Assembly (NCBI GenBank): GCA_026413225.1
Contig: CM048555.1
Span: 75,895,785-75,959,784, forward strand
Length of the DNA stretch: 64,000 nucleotides
DNA from: Otis tarda
Lineage: Eukaryota > Chordata > Aves > Otidiformes > Otididae
Direction of reading: 5' to 3'
Shown: positions 1 to 12,100 of the stretch, one piece after another
How positions within the stretch are numbered: position 1 is the first letter of the stretch
How the letters are laid out: each line of letters opens with the position of its first letter
The notes under the pieces: generated by a model
The model's input: the letters and a program-made list of their open reading frames with translations, nothing else
The model's database searches: none
What the model was told of the DNA's origin: nothing
Translations under genes and position numbers: made by a program

Positions 1-697
1 TGAAGTGGAATTTAAGGGCCATGAACCTGTATCGCAGGGCTCTCAGTGACTCACACAGTCAGATGCCACCCTGCCCCACTTCACTTGGTCCCCCCTAGCC
101 CACAGGTGTGTGCAGGAAGGGCTGGTAGACTGAGGTGGTCAAGCTGGAAGAGATCCCTTGACTTGGCAATTAGAAGACCCATAGTATGTCCTGAGTGGGA
201 TTGCTCTGTTGCCACCCGAGTAGAACTCAGAGCTTGGTGAGAGCATCCTTGATATTGAACTATTAAACATGGAGAAAATAGTGTGAAGCCCTGGAGTTAG
301 ACAGGGAGCTCCATTTCCTTCTTGGCATGCTATGCAAGGGGAGGAACGACGTCCAACCTTTCAATTGCCTTTTTATGTAGATCTAGGCTACTTGGTCCAT
401 GGACAAGCATCCAGTGAAGTACAGGTAAATTATATTTAGTGAACAGAAGGTGGTCTAAGTTGCTTATCTGCTGTTGACCCTTTGGAAACTTCCAGGAATG
501 GGGGTTTGCTACAAATGAACTCAAAGGGCAAATGACTTTTCTTAATCTGGAAAAAAAATATAGTCTTCTTATATTTTCTCCCATAGTGTTTGCAACTTGT
601 TGAACACAGCTAAGGTCCCCAAGGCAACAGATCTGGGATCTCTGTTGCCATGTTTTAGGACTGTCCTCTGTGGAAACATTAATACTCTGGTCATACC

Positions 698-719
698 AAA
701 AAAAAAAAAAAAAAAAAAA
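698..719. repeat. Poly(A) run, 22 A
   Basis: Uninterrupted run of 22 A on the plus strand. No AATAAA lies just upstream and no flanking direct repeat was seen, so it is treated as a mononucleotide repeat rather than the tail of a retrocopy. It is likely length-polymorphic. Confidence 0.9.
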
Positions 720-2077
720 GATGCTCTCAGGAAGTTTCTAAGGCAGTCCTGGGTGCCACAAAGCTGCATCTATTCCTAATCAGTCTCAGCCCTCTCAGTA
801 TCCTCTGTGGGCACAGAAAAGTCCCACTTCTTCTCCAGATGGAGGCCACCCTGGTTAGATGTCCCTCCTACATGTGGTTAGAGGTGAAGCTTTACCTCCA
901 CGGTGCACAACAGACTTGGGACAGCATGGTGGAAGAAGATGGGGTAAGGAAAAATGGGTCCAAATCTGGAAGCCAGACTGGCATGCGATGCCCAGGAGGC
1001 TGAGGAAAAGCTGACACAGGGATCACTACCACTTTAGACTTTGTAGGCATGAACTTGAGCCTCTTCTGATCTTTCACACAAGAGTCCCTGGGACAAACCA
1101 CCTGGTTTATTCACCTTCCCACCTTATTCTCTTCCATCTTCCCAAATGCCATTAGACCAAATGAAACCCCAGACCCTAGAAACAGCTTTGCCACTGCTCT
1201 GGCATGAATACATTGGTTGCACACAGGAATGAGAGCTTAGCCTGGAGACACAAACGCAAATATACAGCTGTGTACAGTATGCTGAAAACTAACTCAGCAC
1301 AGAGAGCTGCTTTTATGGGCAGGATTTGTTTTTCCAAATGGGATTTATTTAAAAGAAATTGAATGGTTATAAAGAGCTCACTCTAACAATAACACAGAAA
1401 ATGAATCCAGTGTTCACTGCTGGCTTTGCTACACTGTCCAATCCAGATAGTGAAATCTTCTGTAGAGGGTCCTGGCAGCAAATGACCTGCCCTGCAGAGC
1501 AGCCCATGGGGCAACAGCTGGGTGAAAATTGGGACTCTGCTAACGACTGAGGCTAAGGCAGGAATTTCACTGGGGGAAGGTGTTGCAATGCCAATGTGAG
1601 GAAGTGACTATGGGAGCACCTTGTTTCAATAATCTTATCAATAGCATAGCAAGGCTCTAGGAGACAAATGGGAATTCCCCCTCCAGGAAATTGTTTGCGG
1701 TCCCCATTCCCCATTTAACCATCTTCATCACCAGAGCCAGGACCCCTTAAGTCCAAAGGTCACTTATGTTCCCTTGATGCTGCTGCCAGCTGTATAAAAC
1801 TGCCTCTGTACCACCTTGCTTCAATTTTGATGGCATTTGGGAACTAACCGATGGGTAGCACAGAAGTATGTATCAATAAAAACCTGATGCTTTAGGTTGC
1901 AGCATGAGATGTCCATAACCTGTCCCACTGAGTTCCTTAAAACAAAGCACTTGGGACCTTTTGACCATCACCCTTTACAAACTCTGCTTTTGCCAGTGCA
2001 GTAAAATGTCCTGCAGCTTCCTTTGTCCTGTTTGTCTCCTTCAGTATGTGTCCCGACAGGCTGATACACCCAGTCAC

Positions 2078-2206
2078 CTAATTGCAGTTTATCCGACTAT
2101 CTGAAGAATAGAAACAAAAATAATTAGTCATAACCATTAATGATTCTGATACAATTTGCTTCAGAACTACAAATCTATTTCAGCGACTAATTAGAGAGAC
2201 CATTAG
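2078..2206. promoter_or_regulatory. Cluster of homeodomain-type ATTA motifs (candidate enhancer)
   Basis: Within 130 bp there are CTAATTG (2078), TAATTAG (2121), CCATTAATGA (2134), CTAATTAG (2187) and CCATTAG (2200). These are core sites for Antp/LIM/NK-class homeodomains. The density and paired TAATTAG copies are higher than in neighbouring sequence. AT-rich DNA yields such motifs by chance, so the regulatory role is inference only. Confidence 0.3.
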
Positions 2207-3857
2207 ATGTCTTTAATCTGGGGCACATCAAAGACCTTTCTTCTCCAATTAGGCAGTGGGCTTCATTCAGTGCTGCCCAGGACAGAAAGCCATGCACTGT
2301 TGCACAGATATTTTCAAGTCACAAAGCAGAGCCAGTGCCGGGACAATTTTTACAGCTCTTACTGGAAACCTATTAAGGTCATGGTATTGAGAAAGAGCAC
2401 AGTATGGCCTTCATATTTTAAGCTTTGGAAATATCAGACCCAGAGTTATAAGATTATTTACACTGGAAGCTGACTAATGGGCAGCTGCCAGGGTAGAGCT
2501 AATCAAGGGACTGGCTGGCCTATTAATCCTGACATATTCCCCAGCCCATCATCTGCCCATAGCCTTTCGTGCCTGCTTCACAGTCAGCAGACAATCCGTT
2601 ACACCAAGAAGTCCTGATGAAACCCCAGACACAACTCATTTTTTTAACCTATCTCAACCATATTAAGATCCAGGCAGAGAAGAAGCAGCTGGTTATTTTG
2701 CTATTCTGGACTGAAATCTGCAGACATGGATTAGCCCTAGGAGTACTGTCCCTTGAGATCACCTTTCCAGACCCTCTGAGAGCTCCACAGACTCTCTCTT
2801 TCCAAAGAGACATCGCCTTTGCAGTCCTCCCCATAGAGGCTCTAGTTTCAATGCAAATTATCTCTCATCTCCTCATCTCAGCACTCCTACATACCTCAGC
2901 ACTGCCTCAGCCTTCATCCCCCAACAACCTGGCGTAATAATCCCTCCGAAGCACATTGCAGCTTCCTTTCCTTTTCCCGCACTCCAAGTCCGACACTCAG
3001 CAACCATCCTGCACTTGAAGTAGAGACCTCCATTGCCTCTACCTGACATTAGCAAAGCTCCATCTTTTCTCCAGCAAAGCTTGAGGAAAGATGTGCTGAT
3101 CACAAGTGAGACTGAACACGCCGACTCCAAATCTATCAGACCTCACTCTGCTTAACAATTCTACAAAATGAATTCAGAGTTCAACAGCAATTCCAAATAT
3201 ACCTGCTTGCCCTCAAAATAGATTTCTCCTGCATAAATTGGTTGTGCTGATATCCCAAGCTCATCTTGCCATCAAAAATATGCTTACTTGATTCCCTCCT
3301 GGGTTATTTGAGGATTAATTCATTCAAAATTGTGTAGCACCTTGAAGAGGTAAGACACTTGTGCAAGTAATACGTTTTAGTAGGGTACATTAAATGATAG
3401 GAAAAATTAAATGGGGTGTATGAATTATGTGACATAAGCAGTTTTCTAAGATCTCTGTAGATAACTTGCAAGTAAGTGTTTCTTTTACCGTTAAACTGAT
3501 GCATTTGCTGAGAAATCCAGTGTTGCCCGGTGCTAAGAAAACCCTGCTACCAGTGTTAAAAAGAGGAATTTCCCTTACTTAACCTTTTGAGGAATAAGAG
3601 GTTAACAGAAAAGGTAAATTGTAAATCTTTCCAATTTAGAAAGTGGGACCTTTTCAACAGCATTTTCAAGGAAATCTACTGCCAGAGTGTTCCTAGAACT
3701 AAAATGGAAAACTTGACACCTTTAACAATTTCCTGCCACTGTATAACTGTCAGCATTGCATGGATTTTATCAACCCAAAAGTTAAGTTTCAAGGTTAGGA
3801 AACCTTTGCATTCATATGCTTTTGGGTTGTTTTTATACAGTTTTCTTTCCTCTGCAG

Positions 3858-4255
3858 CCCCAAGATACCTGGCTGAGGAATCCTGGGGAAGGCAGCGCTG
3901 TGCTTTTTACAGATTCTTCCTTCCCCCGTGAAACACCATGCGACAAGGATCTGAACAGGAGAGTGTTGGACCACTTCCATGGTCCAAAATATCTCAGATC
4001 TGTTCCCCTTCATGCCATATCACAAGACACAACTTTCACAAGTGCTGGTGAACGGGCAAACATTATCAGCGTGGCTACTACTTGCCATGCAATTGAATCC
4101 AGACATCATAACAAAAACTAGAGCCCCATAAGATTGAACATTGTCCCTCTGGGAGTACACAAGTGGCATACGTAAGACCCAGGTAGGAAAGAAATACTCA
4201 GTGGCATCCAATAGCTAAATGCTGGTACTAGGAATAAAATCTTGGTTTCTTAACT
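3858..4255 (+). other. Terminal-exon-like unit on the plus strand (unconfirmed)
   Basis: A strong acceptor (TTTTCTTTCCTCTGCAG, ending 3857) opens directly into a frame of 88 codons, CCC CAA GAT..., that closes with TAG at 4119-4121. An AATAAA follows at 4233-4238 with a T-rich stretch after it. Together these mimic the last exon of a gene antisense to FGFRL1. The peptide begins PQDTWLRNPGEG and matches no family I know; it shows no domain, signal peptide or membrane segment. Either a non-coding RNA end or chance could explain it. Confidence 0.2.
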
Positions 4256-4925
4256 CCTTGCCTCGTGTCTATCATGCTCTAGAAACCCATTTCTGGGGTA
4301 AAGTAGAAAATTGGCTTAGCTACACATGTTGAATCTAATTAAGGGTAGGGAGGACTGAGGCGAAGTTATTATCTTGCTGGGTTCATACCACACATGGATG
4401 CACACAGCTTTTACTATCTTATCAGCCTAGATGAACATTTTTTAAAAAAAAATCACAGTTCCTCTTTTTTCTTGGTTTCTCATGTGCACTTAAAAGTCAG
4501 ATCAGCATCACCAAGATCACAATGAACATTGAGAGCTACCAGCATGCAAAAAGGTCTCAATATTTTACAGAAAAAGTGCTGGTGTTCTTCTTCAGAGGTG
4601 TTCTCAGGTATACCAGCCCATTTTAATCACTGTGAAGCCATTCACGTGCCCATGTCTCAGCCAGGGGTGCTCAAGATACCAAGAGTACTTCATGTGATGA
4701 TTTGATAAGTTTTAATCATTAAAGAAGTATAACACTATAAAAACAACCCAAAAAGCACCCCTCAAGCAAGCATATCACTCTAAGGAGAAAACCAGAAGCG
4801 CTAATGGGAAGGGAGCTCACATGGGAGGAAGAGACTTCAACTATAGAAAATGTTTCTGTGATGCTATTAATTATTTTAAAGCCATCCTCACCATCCCCCT
4901 CAATATGCTATTTTTCAATATTTTC

Positions 4926-4940
4926 TTTTTTTTTTTTTTT
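4926..4940. repeat. Poly(T) run, 15 T
   Basis: Run of 15 T after TTTTC; a plain mononucleotide tract in intron. Confidence 0.85.
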
Positions 4941-5621
4941 ACAACTGAAAGAGCATTTGAGACAGGAGAAGGCATTCGGTTCAGCTGTCCGCTCTCAGCC
5001 CTGCAAAACCACAGAGCACTCTCTGTGTTTCCACCTCCACCGTGCCGGGGAATGACATCACCTCTGCTCGAGGGGGCTGGCGGGCCAACAAAAATAACTG
5101 TTACTGACCAAGAGCGCTATTGCAGGGAATATTTTTGGAACCGTACTCCGCATTCCTCCGAGTCCCCTGCTTCCTAGTCCAAACATATCATGGCCTAAAA
5201 ATTCCTCGCATTTTCTATGCAGTGTTTCCTTTGGGCTCGCACAATGGGGCAGTTCTTCTGCTCAGCAGCGCTAGTGTTCTGGAAAGGGAAGGGGGAAAAA
5301 AAAAAAGCTGAAGCACTAACTAACAATAACCCTAATGGCAACCGCAGGGGCCACAGTGTTATTTTTAGGTCAGAAAAATGATGCAGAAGGCAACAGAGTC
5401 ACCTCAGATTTACCTTCCACTGGCCTTTACTGAACAAAAGGCCAAAGACCTCGGTCACTTCTTCCATGTGGCGGTAAGGGGGACTCACCTAGGTTTGTGG
5501 CAAAGACCTAGTTATTTCGTGGAATTTTGCATGGAAGGAGGAGGCCAGGAGGATGTGAGATCTCCCTCTAACAGCACCTCTGGGACCATGCAGGGATAAT
5601 GTAGCCCCAAAGCCTACTCAC

Positions 5622-5644
5622 CTCTGTTCTCAGCTGCCTTTCAG
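5622..5644 (-). other. Micro-exon-like site, 23 nt, sense strand of FGFRL1 (unconfirmed)
   Basis: On the minus strand a long pyrimidine-rich acceptor (TGTTTTGTGCTTCTTGCAG) is followed after only 23 nt by ACAGAG|GTGAGT, a near-perfect donor. It lies 17.3 kb downstream of the Ig1 exon. Joined to that exon it would be read Ala-Glu-Arg-Gln-Leu-Arg-Thr-Glu. Because 23 is not a multiple of three it would change the phase, so inclusion would probably disrupt FGFRL1. It may be a poison or cryptic exon, or chance. Confidence 0.2.
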
Positions 5645-5890
5645 CTGCAAGAAGCACAAAACAACAGAGGCAATTTCTAGGTTGCATGTAGTCTGCGTAC
5701 CAGCCATCATTTTCCCAGAGGAAAGAGCAGAAATCCTCAATGGAGACTGTCCCTCCTAACATCCCACGAAAATGACACTGTACTGATCCCTTCCACGCCC
5801 ATATCTGTTGGTGTATTGACATAAAGTCATTATGGAGGCTTTCCTACTAGCAAACAAATTATTTTGACAAAATGTGTACACTTAAAAATA

Positions 5891-6130
5891 TTAATAGAAT
5901 CATAGAGTCATGGAATTGTTTAGGTTGGAAAAGACCTTTAAGATCATTGAGTCCAACTGCAAAATTAACACTGCCAAGTCCACCACCAAACCATGTCCCT
6001 AAGTGCCACATCTACACAGCTTTTAAATACCTCCAGGGATGGTGACTCCACCACTTCCCTGGGCAGCCTGTTCCAGCGCTTGACAACCCTTTCCAGCCTA
6101 AGCCAAATAATGGAAAAAAATTCTTATTCC
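5891..6130 (-). mobile_element. CR1 LINE fragment (3' end), minus orientation
   Basis: Starts with AATAGAATCATAGAGTCATGG, the reverse complement of the ATTCTATGATT tail of avian CR1. It continues with GGTTGGAAAAGACCTTTAAG, CACTGCCAAGTCCACCACC, CCAGGGATGGTGACTCCACC and CTGGGCAGCCTGTTCCAGC, all in the conserved CR1 order. It is 5'-truncated, as usual for CR1, and the match fades near 6080-6130. The TCCACCACCAAACCATG wording marks a subfamily different from the copies at 14.8 and 44.2 kb. Confidence 0.93.
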
Positions 6131-9100
6131 TTCTTCACTGTGCATTTCTGTTTTTTTTTTCCTCCTGGATTGGATGGAAGCAATTTTCCTTATTGTCAAG
6201 GTAAAAGTCAAGGTTGATCTCGCAGGGAGAATGGAGATAAATGGTAGCTCCATTCCAACCTTACTCTGTCCCAAGTTGAACTATTTACCCAGTCTTGGTA
6301 CAAATTTATATTTGAATAGAAACAGAGGCTATTAAACAATATGTGCTTTACTGGCCAATACTTTGTTTCTTTTTTTAGCTGCCCAGATAAGAAAAACAAT
6401 GCAGAGAATAAACTAATAGGGATCATAGCGAAGCCACTTATGCCACTGGTGTTCTGCACAAGGTTTAGAAACTCCTTTACTTTTGTTCTTCTGTTACTCC
6501 ACCAGTCCTAAACAGATGAAAATCAAATTTATCTGTTGAGACTATAAAGTCTAGGATTTGCTTTCTGCTGTGCCCTGTACTTCCCACTCATAGGTGGGCC
6601 TGGAAGCACATATTTACTAAAAATCATGATATTTTTTAAGGTAATTAGATTCACCGCACATCCACAAACAGACCAGTTGCCACAAAACTGTTTTCAAACA
6701 CAGAGAGGGCAAACCAAATTCACTCTTTGGGGTGTTACAATTGAGAGACGATGAATGGGCTGGGGAATTCAGTATTTAGGTGGAACTAATTAGCAACAAC
6801 TAAAAGCTAAATGACAACGTAACCCTCAGCCCCCTTGTGGGATATTCTAAAATGGCTGTGCATGCCTGAAGCATTTCAAGGACTTTCATTATCTGCTCGG
6901 TATACCGCTTTCATAGCTCAGATAAATCAGTATTTTCAACCACAGCATTCAGCCCATTGCCCTGTGGAATAATTCCCCAGTCATAACATCCAGAGATACA
7001 GAAGCACACAAAAATATGATCTCTTTTACTAGGCTAATAAAAATCAGAAAGTATACTGTATAAATTTTATAGACCTCAAAGGTCTGTCTTCCATAGGAGA
7101 AAGCTGGGACTTCAGGCTACTGCTGGCACCGTAACAGAGAGGAAAATATTTATTGGCTGCTTCAGAAAACCCAACAATAGGAGTCACCAGCAAAGCAAAA
7201 TAACATAACTGCAAACTTACCTGAATCTTTCCTCTTTGTGGAGCTCTTTCATGTTACGCTTTTCCTGCCGAGTCGGTAGGATGATTCAGGGAACCTATCT
7301 GTGCTCCGCTTCTGAAATACATTGGCCCTTAAGATATTACTCTGTCACTGAGCACTCTAATGTATGTCAAGCACAGCCCTCATAGCTGTACTGCTCCTGG
7401 CTAAACTATGGACAAGAGATTGGAAACTCAAGTGCCTCCCAAAAGCCACCTGGGTGCCTCTTAGGAGCTACGTTCCGAGTTGAGAAGATCCATATGGATT
7501 CAGCTTCTCCACAAAGTGGGGGGAAGCAGACTGTGAAAGCAGGACAGGGAAACAAGGGGGAAGATCTGTACAATTTCCCAGATGTTGAGCTAATGCTTTT
7601 GTAAAGCTAGATGAATAGGCAAGAGGTGGGAAGGAGGACTTTTTGATTGTCAGATTGGTGAAAGTGGGAAGAAGCTGAATACTGAGGTCCCAAGGGAGAA
7701 GGGGACCATGCTTCGAGCAGAAGTTGGGAGCTGCAGAAGGGGAGCCCAGCAGAGGTGACCTGGAGACCCAGACAGGCACTAAGAGAGGTTCTGGAGATCA
7801 CCTCAAGGTTGGAAGGGTGCACCAGTGATGTGTTTACTTCTTCCAATATAGCTCCTGTGCAGTACAAAGCAGAAAGTGACTGCTTCAAAGAGCTTTCTGC
7901 AAAATCCATGCCTGTTTGCTTGTGGGCAAAACCTCATGCCTCAGAGACGTGAAATCAGACACTTCAATATATGCCCTGGATTCTCCAAAAGCTCCTAAAG
8001 AACCCAAATCTCACGCAGTTTCTTTGCAATCAGAGCTAAGACAGATGTCCTGAGTGCAGACCTGCGCAAATGTGTTTTCATGTGCCTTAGTGGAAGGCTA
8101 CACCTCTAAAAGCAGTTATGATTTTCCATAAAAGGGACATTTCCCTCCTGAGTTGTTTGGTTCTAGAGTGCCTGCCCACACAGAAACAACTCTCCTTACC
8201 TTCATTTCAGTGATCCAGGACTCAGCAGCCTCAGAGGGGCGACACAGCAGTTGTGCAAATAAAACCTACCAGGGACCACCACATTTTTTGCTCCTCCAGT
8301 AACCAAGAAGGTCAGAGACTATAGGGCAACACGAGCACAAGTGAAAGCTGAAAGGTGCTTTTTACTCCTGCAATGACAGTTAAGTCGGATTGCACAAAGA
8401 AATCTGATTCTTGCCAGGGTAATCAAATTTTTCTCGGACACAGAAAAACTGTTCCCCAGGGCTTTCCATCTCAACCAGTGTGGAACTGGATGGCACTGAC
8501 CACTCTCCACTTCAGCCAAGCCTCAGCAAAGAGGTCTGTTGCAGAGGAAACCAGGTGGGTATGTGTTGTTGACTGGCTTCCACTTACACAGCTTCAGCCT
8601 TAGTCTCAAACTCATTAGCCAGTTTTCTCTCTTTCTAACAAATGAACAAACAGAATCCCTCCCTGGATTTGGAGAATGGAGGGAGACTGCAGTAACCTCA
8701 ACAGGTTTCGGGGAAATAGAGAGAGAGGATAAACTCTATGGAGACAAAGTTCCTCAAGTGAGATTAACCTAACGAATCTGAAGTATTCTGTCTTCACAGG
8801 AAAGAGAGGGAGCCACACAACCAGCATAGCCCAGGTTAGTTACACAGAGATCCCATCCCCAGGGTCTAGTGGAAAAAAACAGTGGGTGTCTCTTCAGCCC
8901 AGCTTTAGTCCTAGTTTCAGTGCTAAAAGATGGAACAGACAGATCTGAATCATGACTTTGACATTTGCTCTGCTATCATCATCAGCTCTCTCTGATAGGA
9001 TGATACTACTTAAGCAGTGGTAGCCAGAGGAAATCCAATGCTAAGGAAATGGACATTCATTTAATGTTTATCTAGGATCTGCTCCACCAATGAATTCCAG

Positions 9101-12100
9101 ATGTTGGCCTTAATTGTCGCATTCTGGTATGTTTAAGCAGCAGGAGTTTGTAAGGCCGATTTGTAAATCAATCTGGCAGACTCATACTGAATCCCATCTT
9201 TGCCAGCTTTTCTGAGTAAGAAGATGCTCTTAAAATATTAAGTACTTAACGTGTCTGCAATGCAAAAGGAAGGACAGATTTTTAAAAATTCCTCCCTGAT
9301 GTTTTTCTCCTTTTGCTCTTTCTCTCCTTCATTTCCTCCCCACAGAACCGCAAGACAAGCCATTCCCCTCAGATAGTGCAATGAATTTTAGCAGTCCTAA
9401 AGCTAACGGGGGCAGATATTAGGATGTCTCCCTACAACGTGGGCAGAGCACCCTGCTCCTCACTCCCATACATTCCTTCTGAGTAACTCCACCAATTTCC
9501 CACCACAGGCAACAGTAACTGCATGCACGGACTGCATCCAGCAACAGTGCTCCTGACATTTGAGCCTGGAGTTTTCTTAAAGTGGAAAAAAAAAAAAAAT
9601 TGATTACTGCAACCTTGAGACTGTCTCAGGCCCTAGCTTCCATGTTCTTATTAATTTGTATTTAACTGTTACAGTGGTTACAGCTCATATCCAGAAGTGG
9701 TACAGAAATGTCTTTCATATTCTGATTCCCATCGTACAAGCTCCGAGTTAGATGCTGGCAAACCTTGCAATTGTTTTGTGCTCAGCGTGACTTCCTACAA
9801 CAGCTAAAAGTGTTGGACTGGCGTTTGAGGGACTGCTTATTGCAATGGCCAACTTATCCATCAGGCCTTGCTTACAGGAGAGAAAACTATGTTAAAAAAT
9901 AGCTTAAGTACTATGTCCCTGCTGACTAGGGCAGACACTATAGCCATTGAAATTGCTTTAGAAACCCATTTTCTCAATTTCCTTTCAAAACACCTGCTTC
10001 TGAGAAAGCACCTCAGTATTCAACATATGTGAACCCTACTTACATTTCCCAGGAATGTGTGCTTAGTACACACATTTTTCAAAAGGTGTCACTGGATGGT
10101 TAGGTAGAGTTTCAAAAGCTTTCAGCACGGGCAATACTCATCCCATGGAAGTTCATGGGAATTCTTCAAAAGGGGTTGACTCAGCCTCGGCTGACTGCTT
10201 TTGAAAAACTCTCCTTTATCTTCCATCTTTGACGGCCCCAGAGATAAAGTGCTGTAAGTTCAGTTTACCACCCTCCTTTAAAATTACAGACCTCTGTGTG
10301 GGGTTCACTCCTTCCCTCACTGAGAACATGAAAAACATTTCACTCGTGGCCACAAACATATGAGGAGGGGTTTGAGAAAAGCAGTGGCTAAAAATCCACC
10401 CATTGCTTTACGCTCTGAGCAGAGGCCGAAGTATCAGCAAAGAACTGGCTGTATCATCTCAGCTTAGCAGTGGTTTAGAATTCGAGGTCAGAGAAGAAAT
10501 CTCACTGCATTACAACAGCAAGTCCCCCAAAATAGGCAGGATGAAGTGAGCAGGCTTGAAACTACCTTCCAAGTCCATGGGGCCATATCTAAGCAAGGCA
10601 CAAAAGCAATGCCATCCCAGTAAGTTAAATCGTTATCACTGTGCATCCTGCTGAGCTGGATGGCACCAGGAACTATGCCAATCTGAAATATAAAAAAGCA
10701 GGTCAGAACTCTGTAAGGGAATAAGCAAACTGGTTATTTCCCCACAGCAAACAAGCTCCTCGTGCTAAATGACAAAAAAAACACTGGTACAGGGCTCCAG
10801 GGAGGTAGTGGTCAATAAGAAAAGCTCTAAAATACTGTAAAAACAGGCTGCAGCAAAAATAACAGGAATGACATGCAGGCAACTTATTGGCCTTCATGCC
10901 CCATGTCTGAAACTATTTCTGTGGTCCACAGCACATCAGCAAAGATGAATAGATTCGGCTCCAAACACAGAAGAGTGCTTCCTTCAAAGACCAGGTGGGA
11001 AGGATCTAGTGAAGAGTTTCCCCTTGAGGACACGCCAACATGGCCTTGGAAGAACAGAAATGCTGTTATACTTAAATACTCCCTCCCTTGCCACAGATGC
11101 TGAAAGGTGGCAAAAACGTCACTTGGGAGCAGTCTGGTGTGCAGCTCGTCCCCCTGTTAAGTATGGAGCTTTGAACTCAAGAAGGACCAAAAATTCCTAA
11201 GAAAAGCTAACATGGGTCTAACAAACAAGTGGCAATAACCACATATAAGCTGTAACTTCTCTATTTAAGGTTTAATAATTTAATCTATAGTTGAGCATGC
11301 CCATGACCCCGGTTTTGCCTACAATAAGGGTAGCAAGTATCCAAATAATTCCTGGCAAAGGGATGGGAGATACACACGAGCGCTGATGGTACTGAAGATG
11401 TCAGGTGGCCAAATTACTTTCTGATGCAATTCCATCGATTTGCTCCTGAAAGCTCTTGCCCTGTTGTCTGTTTATCATGGCAGAGTTTCAAGGGGCCACC
11501 ACAAAATTCTCCATAATTACTCAAGGACAGAACATCCAGAGAACAACCTCTTTTTTTGAAGGTCATATAGAATGTTTTTACAATGGCCATGATTACAGCA
11601 TCTCAGACACCTCCCCACAGGCTCTGAAAACCACCTCAGAGGAAAGTGGTTGATGGATTCCCCATAGGTGAAGCCAATCAATCTGCCAATGTGAGCAGGA
11701 GATGGCTCTCTACTTGGGAGCACTCCTGTCAGGATGAGAGGAGCATTCCTAACACCTTACTTGTATTTCAAGCCAAAGGCACAGACCAGCTCCTGAAAAT
11801 TCACCCTCAGTATTACTCACTTCCCACAAGTGAAGGCTGCTGCATCTTCCAAGCCTCCTTGAAGGAAAGGGATTAACAAAACCACACTCAAACCAAAGCA
11901 GCTCATAAGAGACGTTCGCTGAAACAACCCTCTTGATGTCAAATTCCCACAACTTTCTCCTGGGTTGGAGTTTTTCCTGCCAAAGCACACACGAAGGCTA
12001 CCAGGAGAAGCTGCAGTGGGCTTGCAGTTATCAGGAGACGCTGCAAACAGAGCACAAACACTGGGCTGTGCCGAGGATTGGGAAGGCGCCATCCCTCTCC

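Noticed and set aside
597..719. Possible retrocopy ending in the A22 run
   Set aside because: No polyadenylation signal, no flanking duplication and no recognisable coding sequence; bird genomes have few processed retrocopies.
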